This document shows, one piece after another, positions 55,301-63,845 of a stretch of DNA of 64,000 nt. Location: assembly GCF_020966775.1 (NCBI RefSeq), contig NZ_JAJKFV010000011.1:361023-425022 (forward strand). Direction: 5' to 3'. This DNA comes from Rhodopirellula halodulae. Lineage in GTDB: Bacteria; Planctomycetota; Planctomycetia; Pirellulales; Pirellulaceae. A program made the position numbers and the translations under genes. Positions within the stretch are counted from its first letter, which is position 1, and each line of letters begins with the position of its first letter. Below the pieces are notes generated by a model. The model had not been told where the DNA came from. It searched no databases and was given only the letters and a program-made list of their open reading frames with translations.

Positions 55301-55723
55301 AAATCACTCGGGTTCATGCCGCAGCTCGGAATTTTGGCGTTGTTTGGGATCGTGCTGAACACAGCGATCATCTTCATCGAATTCGCTGACATCTTGATCG
55401 CCGAACGTGCGAATCAGAAAACACCGGAGGAACAAACCGAAGGGCATCTCGCCGGTCTAACGCGAGAAGAATTTCGTGATTGTTTGATCGAAGCAGGCAA
55501 GCAACGCATGCTGCCGATCTTTTTGACCACCGCGACAACGGTGGGCGGTTTGATTCCATTGGCACTCAGCGGCGGGCCACTTTGGGAAGGCTTGGCCTGG
55601 TGCATGATCGTTGGCTTGTTGCTGACCACCACGCTCACGCTGTTCATCGTTCCAGCGTTCTACGCGATCCTGGTCGAAACCTTTCGTGTCGCGCCGGTTC
55701 CGCATCCGACGCAGAACCCATGA
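52376..55723 (+). CDS. RND efflux pump permease (AcrB/TriC-like)
   Basis: 1115 residues with the RND layout of 12 membrane spans and two large periplasmic loops. The N-terminal signature is VKYRPIVFSLAIL...IPRREDPEF, and proton-relay Asp residues lie in LGLLVDNAVQVCDQA of span 4. Spans 10-12 near the C-terminus contain LALVGAWLGLF and GLIPLALSGGPLW. The PRREDP motif is shared with TriC-type drug/biocide exporters (HAE group) rather than heavy-metal pumps. It is translated together with the adaptor by ATGA overlap. No TolC-like outer-membrane factor gene is adjacent, so it must use one encoded elsewhere. Confidence 0.92.
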   Translation: MNLPALAVKYRPIVFSLAILAMAWGAITYVTIPRREDPEFTIRVCVVSTTWPGAPAETVEELITDKIEQNLTSIEEVKLTRSTTLTGQSTVFVELEDNIAPQDIQNVWDKVRARVDLVPMPAENVRPIVNDEFGDTAVLLLGIHQTPAKGRETIRERDRYTLRELEQYAEDVQDTLRLLPGVAKVDMFGQRSEAIYIETDLGNWAQLELTTNQLESLADDRNIIQAGGEIDTDAGHFSVKTEGEFNAVDEITQIASTVRTQSGDNSVTLAELGLTVTRDYEDPANYICRVGDAEGSTPAVMLGITMKSGSNIIDVCEAAKNRVREMSDVEQRLPPDIAVTAVSDQSESVANKIRDVIINVVEAVLIVVVVVYLVVGFRTSFVMAANIPIVVVVSVGMIAVFGVQLEQISLAALIISLGLLVDNAVQVCDQARSNQIAGMTPFQAAIEGANTLAVPMLVGTLTTMAAFVPMLFSLEGGGKEYVYSLPVTVSTTLALSWVLAMTLCVILAGMFIRGPKADQSGSPVVGVWNRIAGWLPRRKRNAASTNATTNPKRSENLAFRLYGVFGGMAVKFKWLTALATLALMVGILSLPVSSEFFPDAAGTQFAVKVILPETATIEQTDQVTRQVETILRRLAKDSSEDSGFSQPPLRVYRSLIGGGGSRWHLGWEPEPKSRFFAEVLVRTTDTSVTRHYAQRVREIAEKGDADLGLEPIVGARIIPVRLALGPPADPLVFRISGNGFADPRVLRQTADKVKRLVAAQPETWDVNDSWGVDGYQIQVDVQQDRAVLAGVTNSQIARTLNSYYSGLQLTTFREGDHQVPIYFRLKASERKSIRGFQEAFVEGDRGKIPLSSIAVLQPRFEIAKIERRKMNRTIEVSSQMEPGVTGNDVVARVLKSDEMQQIQSELPTGYWIEPGGAYEESAKAGGQMMKSFATSFLLIILCLIFQYNNWSKPLIILSTLPLALVGAWLGLFLSDKSLGFMPQLGILALFGIVLNTAIIFIEFADILIAERANQKTPEEQTEGHLAGLTREEFRDCLIEAGKQRMLPIFLTTATTVGGLIPLALSGGPLWEGLAWCMIVGLLLTTTLTLFIVPAFYAILVETFRVAPVPHPTQNP

Positions 55724-55749
55724 TGCAGGCAACGCGAATCGCGAGAATC

Positions 55750-56373
55750 TCAACCTTCAGATTCGCGTCGAAATTGGTCCACGAACGAATGCATGAACTG
55801 CTCTCGCTGTTCCGCGATTTGTTTTGCCGCGTCGGTGTTCAGCAAGCCTTTCAGTCGAAACAGCTTGTCGTAGAAATGTCTCATTCCGGTCTTGGGTGAA
55901 TTGGGGTCCGTCGGATCCGCCCCGCTGAGATGAAAAGGCTGTCCAAACGCGGCGCCGAATTCAATCGTTCGCACAATCCCGATGGCTCCTATGGCATCCA
56001 ATCGATCGGCATCCTGGACGATCTGGCCTTCCAACGACAGAGGTTCCGCTGAGTCACGTTTGCGAAACGAAAGATTGTCGACGATGTGCACCACGTGCTG
56101 AACAATCGCCGGCTCCACCCCCAGTTGGCAAAGAATCTCTTCGGAGAACTCGCCGCTACGCTCAACCCCGTCGTGAAATTTGGCATCTCCCACGTCGTGC
56201 AGCCACGCAGCCAATTCCACCACGAATCGGTCTCCTCCCGAGGCGGCCTGTATCTCGCAAGCATTCCGATGAACACGTCGCACGTGGTCGACACCGTGCC
56301 CCGCTTGCTGCCCCGCCATTCGCTGGTGAACGATGGATGCGACTTCGTCGACAATTTCCAATGATGTTTTCAT
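55750..56373 (-). CDS. HD domain phosphohydrolase (YedJ-like)
   Basis: 207 residues with the HD metal-binding set: HGVDHVRRVHRNA, WLHDVGDAK (HD doublet) and the downstream aspartate in VQDADRLDAIGAIGI. This pattern matches YedJ/PA4606-type nucleotide or small-molecule phosphohydrolases. Convergent with the RND pump gene. Cytosolic; substrate unknown. Confidence 0.88.
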   Translation of the reverse strand: MKTSLEIVDEVASIVHQRMAGQQAGHGVDHVRRVHRNACEIQAASGGDRFVVELAAWLHDVGDAKFHDGVERSGEFSEEILCQLGVEPAIVQHVVHIVDNLSFRKRDSAEPLSLEGQIVQDADRLDAIGAIGIVRTIEFGAAFGQPFHLSGADPTDPNSPKTGMRHFYDKLFRLKGLLNTDAAKQIAEQREQFMHSFVDQFRRESEG

Positions 56374-56536
56374 GGTCGAATCGTAGTCGTTTCGCCTCCT
56401 CTCGCGGAGACCTCGTTCACTCTTAGTTTTATGCCAGCCTGAACCTTTCCGAACGAAATCACCTCGCTACAAGAAAATTGTTTAAACCCCAACAGCACGC
56501 TTCCCCGATTCCAATTTTCTTCTATCGACCATTCCA

Positions 56537-57385
56537 ATGAAACCTAACCTGTGGCAAGTCGACGCTTTCGCCTCCCGTCCATTTGAAGGCAATCCGGCCG
56601 CGATTTGTGTGTTGGAAGATTTCCCCTGTGACGACTGGATGCAGAGCCTGGCGGGTGAAATCAATTTGTCGGAAACGGCGTATGTTGTGCCGGGTGAAAC
56701 CGCGACTCGCTTCCAACTGCGTTGGTTCACTCCCAACACGGAAGTCGACCTTTGCGGGCACGCAACGCTCGCAGCCGCTCACGTCTTGAACGAACAAGGA
56801 CGTTGGAATCTGACCGAACCCCTGGTATTCGAAACGCGAAGCGGTGACCTGACATGCCTTGGCGGTGAACACGGCATCACGTTGGATTTTCCAGTCAGCT
56901 CTCTCCGAAAGCTGGACGATGCCAATCAAGAGCTACGAGAACAACTTGCAGCGGCGTTTCCGAGCCATTCAGACGAGGTGCAGCGAGCAGCAATCCACGA
57001 AACGGAGTTCGATTTGATGCTCGTTTTCGACCGAGCATCTTCTGTGCACGAACTGGTTCCTAACTTGGCTTTGTTGCAAACCATCCCAACTCGCGGGGTG
57101 ATGGTCACGGCACCGGCTGAGTCGAGCCAGTCTGATTTTGTGTCTCGTTTTTTTGCTCCGCAGTGCGGCATCGCTGAAGACCCCGTCACTGGTTCGGCTC
57201 ATTGCGCATTGGCTCCCTATTGGTCGCAGCGGCTTCAGAAAGATGAGTTGATTGGATACCAAGCATCCCAACGCGGCGGGTACGTCCGATGCGAAGTTCA
57301 ATCCGATCGAGTCTTGTTGACGGGATCCGCAGTCACGGTCCTTGAATCTCGCATGCGTATCCCGATTCAAACCGCATTGTCGTAA
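56537..57385 (+). CDS. PhzF family isomerase
   Basis: 282 residues, diaminopimelate-epimerase fold. Conserved PhzF elements are VDAFASRPFEGNPAAICVLE at the start, the catalytic glutamate in LSETAYVV, DLCGHATLAAAHVL, and the aspartate-containing GIAEDPVTGSAHCAL. Family members isomerise small acids; only a few make phenazine, and there is no phenazine cluster here. It lies 10 bases upstream of a GNAT gene and is probably co-transcribed with it. Confidence 0.92.
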   Translation: MKPNLWQVDAFASRPFEGNPAAICVLEDFPCDDWMQSLAGEINLSETAYVVPGETATRFQLRWFTPNTEVDLCGHATLAAAHVLNEQGRWNLTEPLVFETRSGDLTCLGGEHGITLDFPVSSLRKLDDANQELREQLAAAFPSHSDEVQRAAIHETEFDLMLVFDRASSVHELVPNLALLQTIPTRGVMVTAPAESSQSDFVSRFFAPQCGIAEDPVTGSAHCALAPYWSQRLQKDELIGYQASQRGGYVRCEVQSDRVLLTGSAVTVLESRMRIPIQTALS

Positions 57386-57394
57386 TGGGTAATC

Positions 57395-57955
57395 ATGTCC
57401 GGACATCTGAATTCGCAAAGCTCTCCCGCCGTGCAATACCAGATCCGAGAATGGTCGGGCAAGGACGCCTCAGCCTGCTGGCAACTGTTTCACGACACGG
57501 TGCATCGAGTGAACATTCGCGACTACGACGAGCGAGCCGTCAACGCGTGGGCTCCGCGTCAAACGGATCTGACTCAATGGACCGACCGTTTTCGAGGCAA
57601 CATCGCTTTGGTAGCTGAATGGTCTTCGCCGGACGCGACTCCGGCGACGGCCACCAACTCAATCGTCGGTTTCGTCGATCTTCGACCGGATGGCTATCTG
57701 GACCGTCTCTTTGTCTCGGCCGACCACCAACGTGTTGGCATCGCTCGTTCGCTTTGGATCGAGATGCGCCGGCGTGCTGCCGCTGCAGGTTGCACGCGAA
57801 TCGAAACGGAAGCCAGCATCACCGCCAAGCCATTCTTTGAGTCGCAAGGTTTTCAATGCGTTGCCACGCAAACGGTTTGCTGCCGCGGCGTGGACTTAAC
57901 GAACTACCGGATGCGATATCAAATGCCGTTAGATCTTTTGTCAGGCCTGCCCTGA
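57395..57955 (+). CDS. GNAT family N-acetyltransferase
   Basis: 186 residues. The acetyl-CoA-binding motif A is in LFVSADHQRVGIARSLWIEM, followed by the typical ETEASITAKPFFESQGF of the YafP/RimI-like group. The first ~20 residues are less conserved. Located 10 bases after the PhzF gene with no space for a separate promoter, so co-transcribed. Substrate unknown; may be a toxic amine, as in several GNAT proteins paired with efflux genes (inference). Confidence 0.88.
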   Translation: MSGHLNSQSSPAVQYQIREWSGKDASACWQLFHDTVHRVNIRDYDERAVNAWAPRQTDLTQWTDRFRGNIALVAEWSSPDATPATATNSIVGFVDLRPDGYLDRLFVSADHQRVGIARSLWIEMRRRAAAAGCTRIETEASITAKPFFESQGFQCVATQTVCCRGVDLTNYRMRYQMPLDLLSGLP

Positions 57956-58208
57956 GTTTCAAATTGTACCTCCATCTTTGAACCGATTTACAATCGATGG
58001 ACGTGCAAGATGTCAGATGCAGCATTTCCCGAATGACTGGTCGCACTCCATCGAAGTTGGTGTGATCCGTTCGTTTGAGATCATGATCCGGACGCTGCAA
58101 CTCCGAACGAGGCTCTGTTCCGCTTCCCCCCTTGATTGACGGGGACTCCATGGGAGCGGGACTCAAGTGTCTTGGTCAATCGAATGCCCTTAAGATCGAT
58201 CCCGGCTG

Positions 58209-58715
58209 ATGAGTTCTCTTCGAGAAGAACTGAAGAAAAGAGGTCCATTTGAATCGCTTGAACAAGAAGCGATGCTGGCGATCCTGCGCACCAGCGACTT
58301 GCTGGAAAATCGATTGGCACGTTTGCTTCGTGAATTCAATCTCACTCCGTCGCAATACAATGCCATGCGGATCATGCGGGGCGAGGGCAAACCCATGCCG
58401 TGTTTGGAAGTCGCCCAGCGGATGATTCAGGTTGCTCCCGCGATCACGCGAGTCGTCGATCAGTTGCAAAGTCGTGATCTGATTGTGAAGCAGCAATCCA
58501 GCACGGATCGCCGCGTCCACTTGGTCACGGTCACGAGTCAGGGGCTCGAGTTGCTGTCCGAGCTGGACGAGCCGATTCAAACGCTGCATCGATCCTTGTT
58601 GGGCGAAGTCGCTGCCGAAGATTTGCAATCGTTGAACCGCATTCTGCTGGCGGCTCGTCAGAACATTGCAAACGCGGAATCGAAAAATTCGAGCGTGAAC
58701 GGCACATCGAAATGA
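58209..58715 (+). CDS. MarR family transcriptional regulator
   Basis: 168 residues. The winged helix includes LTPSQYNAMRIMRGEGKPMPCLEVAQRM as the helix-turn-helix and STDRRVHLVTVTSQG as the wing with the conserved DRR, followed by a dimerisation helix. It would bind a palindrome as a dimer and respond to small phenolic or oxidant ligands. It is not directly next to the RND pump (about 2.5 kb away), so the target cannot be assigned. Confidence 0.88.
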   Translation: MSSLREELKKRGPFESLEQEAMLAILRTSDLLENRLARLLREFNLTPSQYNAMRIMRGEGKPMPCLEVAQRMIQVAPAITRVVDQLQSRDLIVKQQSSTDRRVHLVTVTSQGLELLSELDEPIQTLHRSLLGEVAAEDLQSLNRILLAARQNIANAESKNSSVNGTSK

Positions 58716-58853
58716 ACCGCGAGCATCCTTCCTTCGGGGTGGCTCTGATAAAGTGAGATTTTTCGCGGCGGTTTCATCCTTGCGCGGCAACTCTTCCTTT
58801 GGCATCCACGGGTGCATCGCGGCACAACCTCACGCCGAGCGTTCCCGCGGGCA

Positions 58854-59483
58854 ATGACCATGAATGAAAATCCCCCCGGAAACTCGACTCAGACGCACAT
58901 CGCGAATCTGATCTCCGAAGCACAAGGCGGCAATCAAGACGCCTTGGGTGAGCTGCTGGAAAATTACCGCAAGTTCGTGGTCTTTTTGGCTCGATCCGGG
59001 CTGCACAATCACTTGCAGGGCAAAGCCGATCCTTCGGATTTGGCACAGGAAGTTTGCATTGCGGCGCAGGGGAACATTGGCGAGTTCCGAGGCAATTCCC
59101 CCGAAGAGTTCGCAGGGTGGTTGCGAGGAATTCTGTCCAACATCTTGGCGATGCACCTTCGAAAGTACTTGGGCACGCAAAAACGGGATCCTCGTATGGA
59201 ACAGCATCTCAATGCCACGCTCGCCAACGCTTCGGGTTTTCTGCAATCCAAATTGGCGGCGGACATGACCTCGCCCAGCCAGCAATTTGCTCGCAACGAA
59301 GCTTTTCTGCAGCTCGCCGCATCGCTCGAGTCGCTACCGGAACATTACCGACAAGTCATCGTGCTACGACACGTCGAGGGACTTCCCTTCGCGGAAGTTG
59401 CCAACGCCATGGGCAAGAGTGTCGACAGCGTAGAAAAACTTTGGGTTCGAGCATTGGCCAAACTACGAACCATGATGACGTGA
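58854..59483 (+). CDS. RNA polymerase ECF-type sigma factor (planctomycete family)
   Basis: About 209 residues. Region 2 is DALGELLENYRKFVVFLARSGL...DPSDLAQEVCIAA and region 4 is LPEHYRQVIVLRHVEGLPFAEVANAMGKSVDSVEKLWVRALAKLR. No anti-sigma factor gene follows; the next gene, 51 bases downstream, is a Ser/Thr kinase. This pairing is common in planctomycetes, where kinase phosphorylation may control the sigma factor. An ATG two codons later (58860) and one 14 codons earlier (58812) are alternative starts. Confidence 0.88.
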   Translation: MTMNENPPGNSTQTHIANLISEAQGGNQDALGELLENYRKFVVFLARSGLHNHLQGKADPSDLAQEVCIAAQGNIGEFRGNSPEEFAGWLRGILSNILAMHLRKYLGTQKRDPRMEQHLNATLANASGFLQSKLAADMTSPSQQFARNEAFLQLAASLESLPEHYRQVIVLRHVEGLPFAEVANAMGKSVDSVEKLWVRALAKLRTMMT

Positions 59484-59534
59484 TCGAATGCACTGCATTG
59501 AGCCGATTGCTCACAACGCAACAGGGAGTCGTCC

Positions 59535-61844
59535 ATGACCACGTTCGATGATACCAACGACAATGGCGTCGTTGCTGCGGTCAAAGACTACATGCGTTTG
59601 CTTGAACAAGGAAACGCTCCGACCATCGAAGCCTTTCTCTCACAACATGCATCGATCCAGGACGAGTTGCGTCCCGCCTTGGAAGGACTGGCGATGTTGC
59701 ACGGTGCGGGTGCCTCCTCGGACAAAGCATCCGCCGCGGTTGCACCGGACGACGAATTCACAGCCAAGCCCATCGGCGACTTTCAAATCGTGGGCGAGAT
59801 TGGTCGCGGGGGTATGGGAGTTGTCTACGAAGCCGTGCAGCTCTCGCTCGGACGGAAGGTTGCGCTGAAAGTCCTTCCGTTTGCGAGCGGTTTGGACGAA
59901 GTCCGTTTGCAACGTTTTCGCAACGAGGCTCATGCCGCGGCGGCATTGCACCACACCAACATCGTTCCGGTATACGCGGTCGGCAGCGATCGAGGTGTGC
60001 ACTACTACGCCATGCAGTTGATCGACGGCAGAACCCTGGCGGATCTGATTGAGGAAATGCGTCGCGATCATGCGTTGACCAAAGCGGACGACACACCGGC
60101 GGTTGCTTCGTCTCGTAGCCCAAACACACGTTTGAATAACACAACGGCACTCGGGACCACCGCCGGCCGAAGGCGTCACTACGAAACGCTCGTGCGGATG
60201 GCCCACGAAGCCGCCGTCGCGATCGAACATGCTCATCAATACGGAGTCATCCATCGCGATATCAAACCGGGAAATCTGCTGATCGATCGTGCGGGAAAAG
60301 TTTGGGTCACCGACTTTGGCTTGGCTCACATCGAATCCGACACCAACAACTTGACGCGAACCGGCGACCCGATGGGCACGTTGCGTTACGCCTCGCCGGA
60401 ACAGGCATCAGGAAACCGAATGGTGATGGACCATCGCACCGATGTGTATTCCTTCGGTGTGACGCTGTACGAACTGCTGACGCTGCGTCCCGCGATCCAA
60501 GGCAATGGCTTTCGCGATTTGCTCAATGCGGTCATCGAAGTCGAGCCACCTTCCCCCATTTCGATCATCCCCAGTCTTCCCGCGGAACTGGACACCATCG
60601 TTCGTAAAGCGATCGCCAAGCAGCCTTCGGAACGCTACGCATCGATGAAAGCTCTGGCGGATGATTTGCAATGCTGGCTCGATGACAAACCGATCCAAGC
60701 CAAGCCACCAACGACGTTGGAAAGGCTTGCGAAATGGCGTCGCCGAAACAGCGGACTGGTCGCGGCCGCCTTTGGAATGTTGCTTGTCGCCTCAGCGGCG
60801 TTGCTGGTGACCGTGTTCTTGGTTTGGCGAGCACAACAACGCACGCAGTTGGCACTCGACCGAGAAACGAACCAAAGGGAATTGGCGGAAGAAAGCTTTC
60901 AACAGGCCCGCGCGGCCGTCGATGCTTTCAGCACACTCAGCGAAAGCGAACTCGCCTATCGCGGTGACATGCAGGATTTACGTCGTAGTTTCCTGGAAAC
61001 ATCGTTGTCCTTCTATCGCGACTTCCTCGAATTGCGAGCGGACGATCCCGACTTGAAGACCGAATTGGCCGCCACGTCGGCGCGGGTCGAATCCATGGTC
61101 GAGGAACTGCAATTGCTAGAGGACATCGGTCCGTTGATGCAACTCGCCGAGCCCCCGGTGCAGGCGGAACTTGGAATCGATTCGGAGCGTGCCGAACAGA
61201 TCACGCGAGCGATCCAAAAACTGCAAACCGAACGACAACTCATCGCACGCCAGACGCCGGGATCCGAAACCGCCAGCAGCGAACAACTGACGACGCTGCT
61301 GAGCGATTTCGATGCGTATTTGACGGACCAACTGAGCCCGCCTCAACTGGAGCGTTTGCGTCAAATCGCAAGACAACGACGCCTGCCGTTCACGTTTAAA
61401 TCCGCCGAGGTGGTCACGGCTTTGAACCTGAGCCGAGAACAACGTACCGCCATCAACCGAATCATCCAGGAAACACGACCGTTCCGTGGCGGCCCGATGC
61501 ATCATGAACGTGGGGATCGTGAACGTCGGCGAGACGACGACCGGCGAGACAAACCCGGACCAGGTTTCGACTTTGGTTTCTTCGAGCAATTTCGCATGGA
61601 CGGTCCCGGTCGTGAGGGGCCCGGTCGCGAGGGGCCCGGTCGCGAGGGGCCCGGTCGCGAGGGGCCGCCGTCAGAACGAGGCGGCTTTCCCGGCATGGGC
61701 GGCGGACGTCCAGACTTTCGCGGCCCGAGTGACATGTGGCGATCCGACGCGACTCGATACACCGTCGAAAAAATCATGGAGATCCTGACGCCTCAGCAAC
61801 GACGGATCTGGAACGAATTGATCGGCGAACCTTTCACGCGATGA
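59535..61844 (+). CDS. Membrane-anchored Ser/Thr protein kinase
   Basis: 769 residues. A ~80-residue N-terminal segment precedes the kinase domain, with P-loop IGRGGMGVV (89-96), VALK (K112), HRDIKPGN, DFGL and ASPEQ motifs all intact, so it is predicted to be active. One membrane span (AAAFGMLLVASAALLVTVFLVW, about residues 410-431) leads to an extracytoplasmic helical domain, then an Arg/Gly/Asp-rich segment containing four GPGRE repeats (DNA 61602-61661). Its partner is probably the ECF sigma factor encoded 51 bases upstream. Confidence 0.92.
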   Translation: MTTFDDTNDNGVVAAVKDYMRLLEQGNAPTIEAFLSQHASIQDELRPALEGLAMLHGAGASSDKASAAVAPDDEFTAKPIGDFQIVGEIGRGGMGVVYEAVQLSLGRKVALKVLPFASGLDEVRLQRFRNEAHAAAALHHTNIVPVYAVGSDRGVHYYAMQLIDGRTLADLIEEMRRDHALTKADDTPAVASSRSPNTRLNNTTALGTTAGRRRHYETLVRMAHEAAVAIEHAHQYGVIHRDIKPGNLLIDRAGKVWVTDFGLAHIESDTNNLTRTGDPMGTLRYASPEQASGNRMVMDHRTDVYSFGVTLYELLTLRPAIQGNGFRDLLNAVIEVEPPSPISIIPSLPAELDTIVRKAIAKQPSERYASMKALADDLQCWLDDKPIQAKPPTTLERLAKWRRRNSGLVAAAFGMLLVASAALLVTVFLVWRAQQRTQLALDRETNQRELAEESFQQARAAVDAFSTLSESELAYRGDMQDLRRSFLETSLSFYRDFLELRADDPDLKTELAATSARVESMVEELQLLEDIGPLMQLAEPPVQAELGIDSERAEQITRAIQKLQTERQLIARQTPGSETASSEQLTTLLSDFDAYLTDQLSPPQLERLRQIARQRRLPFTFKSAEVVTALNLSREQRTAINRIIQETRPFRGGPMHHERGDRERRRDDDRRDKPGPGFDFGFFEQFRMDGPGREGPGREGPGREGPGREGPPSERGGFPGMGGGRPDFRGPSDMWRSDATRYTVEKIMEILTPQQRRIWNELIGEPFTR
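61602..61661 (+). repeat. Four 15-base tandem repeats encoding GPGRE
   Basis: Units of GGGCCCGGTCGCGAG (the first with two or three differences) encode GPGRE four times in the C-terminal part of the Ser/Thr kinase. The nearly identical DNA suggests a recently expanded, length-variable repeat. Confidence 0.92.
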
Positions 61845-62016
61845 CTCGTCCGGTTGACTGATGCCGGAACGCGAAGCGATCCGCGGTGGTGCCTCTGAAC
61901 CAACCAGACAGCCCAGATTGTTGCCCCCGAATCGTTGCACCACGTGTCGACAGCGACGATGCTGTGGCGTGAGATCATTCTTTGCCCCACGCTCGTTACG
62001 CTTGATAAAAACCTCG

Positions 62017-63807
62017 ATGCATCTGTTTGGAACGCCACTCCGTGCTTTGTTGTTGGTTGTCATTGGCAACGTTTCGATCACATTCGCCGAGGACACGGCA
62101 CGCTGGTCGATGGATTCATCCTCACCGAACACGCTTTTGGTTGGCAAAACGCCTGCGTATCGAGACGGTGTCGAAGGGCACTGCTCTGCGTTTGATGGCA
62201 ACACTGTTTTGGAACTTGACGGCGCAAGCGGTCTTCCTGACAGCAAGCATTTCACCCTGGTTGTCTGGGTCAATCCACACACGCTGAATCGAAATCAACA
62301 GGCGATCGCCGCTAAGAATCGGTATTCGCTTGGTGAACGCGAATGGACACTGATGCTGGATACCGATCGTCGATTCCGCCTGTACGTCCGAGAAGAAGGC
62401 TGGCGTACGATCTCGGGTCCCGACGCTCGCCCAGGCAGCTGGCACCAACTGATCTTTGTTCGGAATGCGAATGAGATCACGTTTTACGTCGATGGTGAGA
62501 AACAGGGGGAGCTTTCCATCAACGCTCTCGCAACCACCAACGCTCCCGTGACCGTCGGAGGAGTGAATGACAATGGCAACCTGCGGCAGACCCTCGTCGG
62601 TGCCATTGATGAAGTCCAATTGCTGCCAAAGTCATTGACCGAAGCCGACGTGAAACAGTTCTACCGCCCCGTCACCTCGAAGCACGCTCTTCCCGAACCA
62701 CCGCAACTGGAAACATTGTGGGACGAGTCCGAAGCACTTCCGACGGCGAGCAATTTGACACCGGCTGACGATGTGAAATTCCACGTCATTCAAACTTGGA
62801 ATGAACCCGTGGATGGGTATCGGTTTTTGCACGGTGTTGCGTTGCAATTTCATCGCGGTCGTCTGTTCGCATCCTTCGGTCACAACCAAGGCGACGAGAA
62901 CACGGTCACCGAAGAGGCTCACTACCGAATCAGTGACGATCAAGGAATGAGCTGGGGGCCACTTCACATCATCGATCATGGAGAAGAAGAAAATCTGGCC
63001 GTCAGCCATGGTGTCTTTCTATCGGAAGGAAATTCGCTCTGGGCGTTTCACGGTTCCTACTACGGACGCATGGAAGACATCCACACGCGAGCGTACCGAT
63101 ACGACGAGAACAGTGATCAATGGACTCCATTGGGACGTGTGATCGGCGAGGGGTTCTGGCCGATGAACCAACCCGTGCGGATGGAGGATGGAAACTGGAT
63201 CATGCCCGGACTGCTCGGCAAACGTTACGACAGCAACCAAGCCTTTCCGGCGGCGGTCGCAATCAGTCACGGCAACCATTTTGAAAAGTGGGACCTCGTT
63301 CGAATCCCGGTCGACAAAAACATCCATCAAATGTGGGGCGAATCCAGTCTGTGGGTATCAGGCGAGAACGTCTTCAACGTCTCACGTTTTGGTGACGACG
63401 CGAAAGCGTTGCTGGCAACCAGCGATGATTACGGCAGGACTTGGTCCCCATCGAAGATCAGCAACCTTCCCATGGCGACATCCAAACCCGCCGCAGGAGT
63501 CTTGAGCACGGGGCAGCGTTATCTGGTCTGCACAACGGCCGCTGAGAATGGTGGAAGACGCATGCCCCTGACCATCGCGATCTCACGCCCAGGTGAGAAC
63601 GTGTTTTCGAAAGTGCTGGTCCTTCGCCGTGCCATGCAGCCCAATGCCCCGGGTGAGTCCGCCAAACGACTCAGCCTGTCTTACCCGTATGCAATCGAAC
63701 ATGACGGGCATTTGTATGTTGGCTACTCCAACAACGGAGGTCGCTCGGCCAACTTGAACAGCGCGGAGATGGCGGTGGTCCCCATCGAATCGCTCCGCAC
63801 CGATTGA
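62017..63807 (+). CDS. Secreted LamG-sialidase-type glycoside hydrolase/lectin protein
   Basis: 596 residues. A signal peptide (hydrophobic ALLLVVIGNVSI, cleavage near TFA) is followed by a concanavalin/LamG-like domain (about 25-215; FTLVVWVNPHTL, GSWHQLIFVRNANEITFYVDGEK, GAIDEVQLLPKSLT). The C-terminal ~350 residues are a sialidase-type six-bladed propeller with Asp-box motifs SDDQGMSWG and TSDDYGRTW. Such exo-sialidase-like proteins are abundant in marine planctomycetes and probably act on sulfated or sialylated polysaccharides. Catalytic Tyr/Glu were not confirmed. The ATG at 62017 puts the signal at the start; the frame is open 52 codons upstream. Confidence 0.85.
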   Translation: MHLFGTPLRALLLVVIGNVSITFAEDTARWSMDSSSPNTLLVGKTPAYRDGVEGHCSAFDGNTVLELDGASGLPDSKHFTLVVWVNPHTLNRNQQAIAAKNRYSLGEREWTLMLDTDRRFRLYVREEGWRTISGPDARPGSWHQLIFVRNANEITFYVDGEKQGELSINALATTNAPVTVGGVNDNGNLRQTLVGAIDEVQLLPKSLTEADVKQFYRPVTSKHALPEPPQLETLWDESEALPTASNLTPADDVKFHVIQTWNEPVDGYRFLHGVALQFHRGRLFASFGHNQGDENTVTEEAHYRISDDQGMSWGPLHIIDHGEEENLAVSHGVFLSEGNSLWAFHGSYYGRMEDIHTRAYRYDENSDQWTPLGRVIGEGFWPMNQPVRMEDGNWIMPGLLGKRYDSNQAFPAAVAISHGNHFEKWDLVRIPVDKNIHQMWGESSLWVSGENVFNVSRFGDDAKALLATSDDYGRTWSPSKISNLPMATSKPAAGVLSTGQRYLVCTTAAENGGRRMPLTIAISRPGENVFSKVLVLRRAMQPNAPGESAKRLSLSYPYAIEHDGHLYVGYSNNGGRSANLNSAEMAVVPIESLRTD

Positions 63808-63845
63808 ACTTTCGCTCGGAAACCAATTGCTCAGCAGCAAGGTTC

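Noticed and set aside
56537-57385. Phenazine biosynthesis cluster suggested by the PhzF gene
   Set aside because: No phzA/B/D/E/G genes are present; PhzF-fold isomerases are widespread without phenazine production.
61602-61661. GC-rich tandem repeats as a CRISPR-like array
   Set aside because: The units are contiguous 15-mers with no spacers and lie in frame inside the kinase gene.
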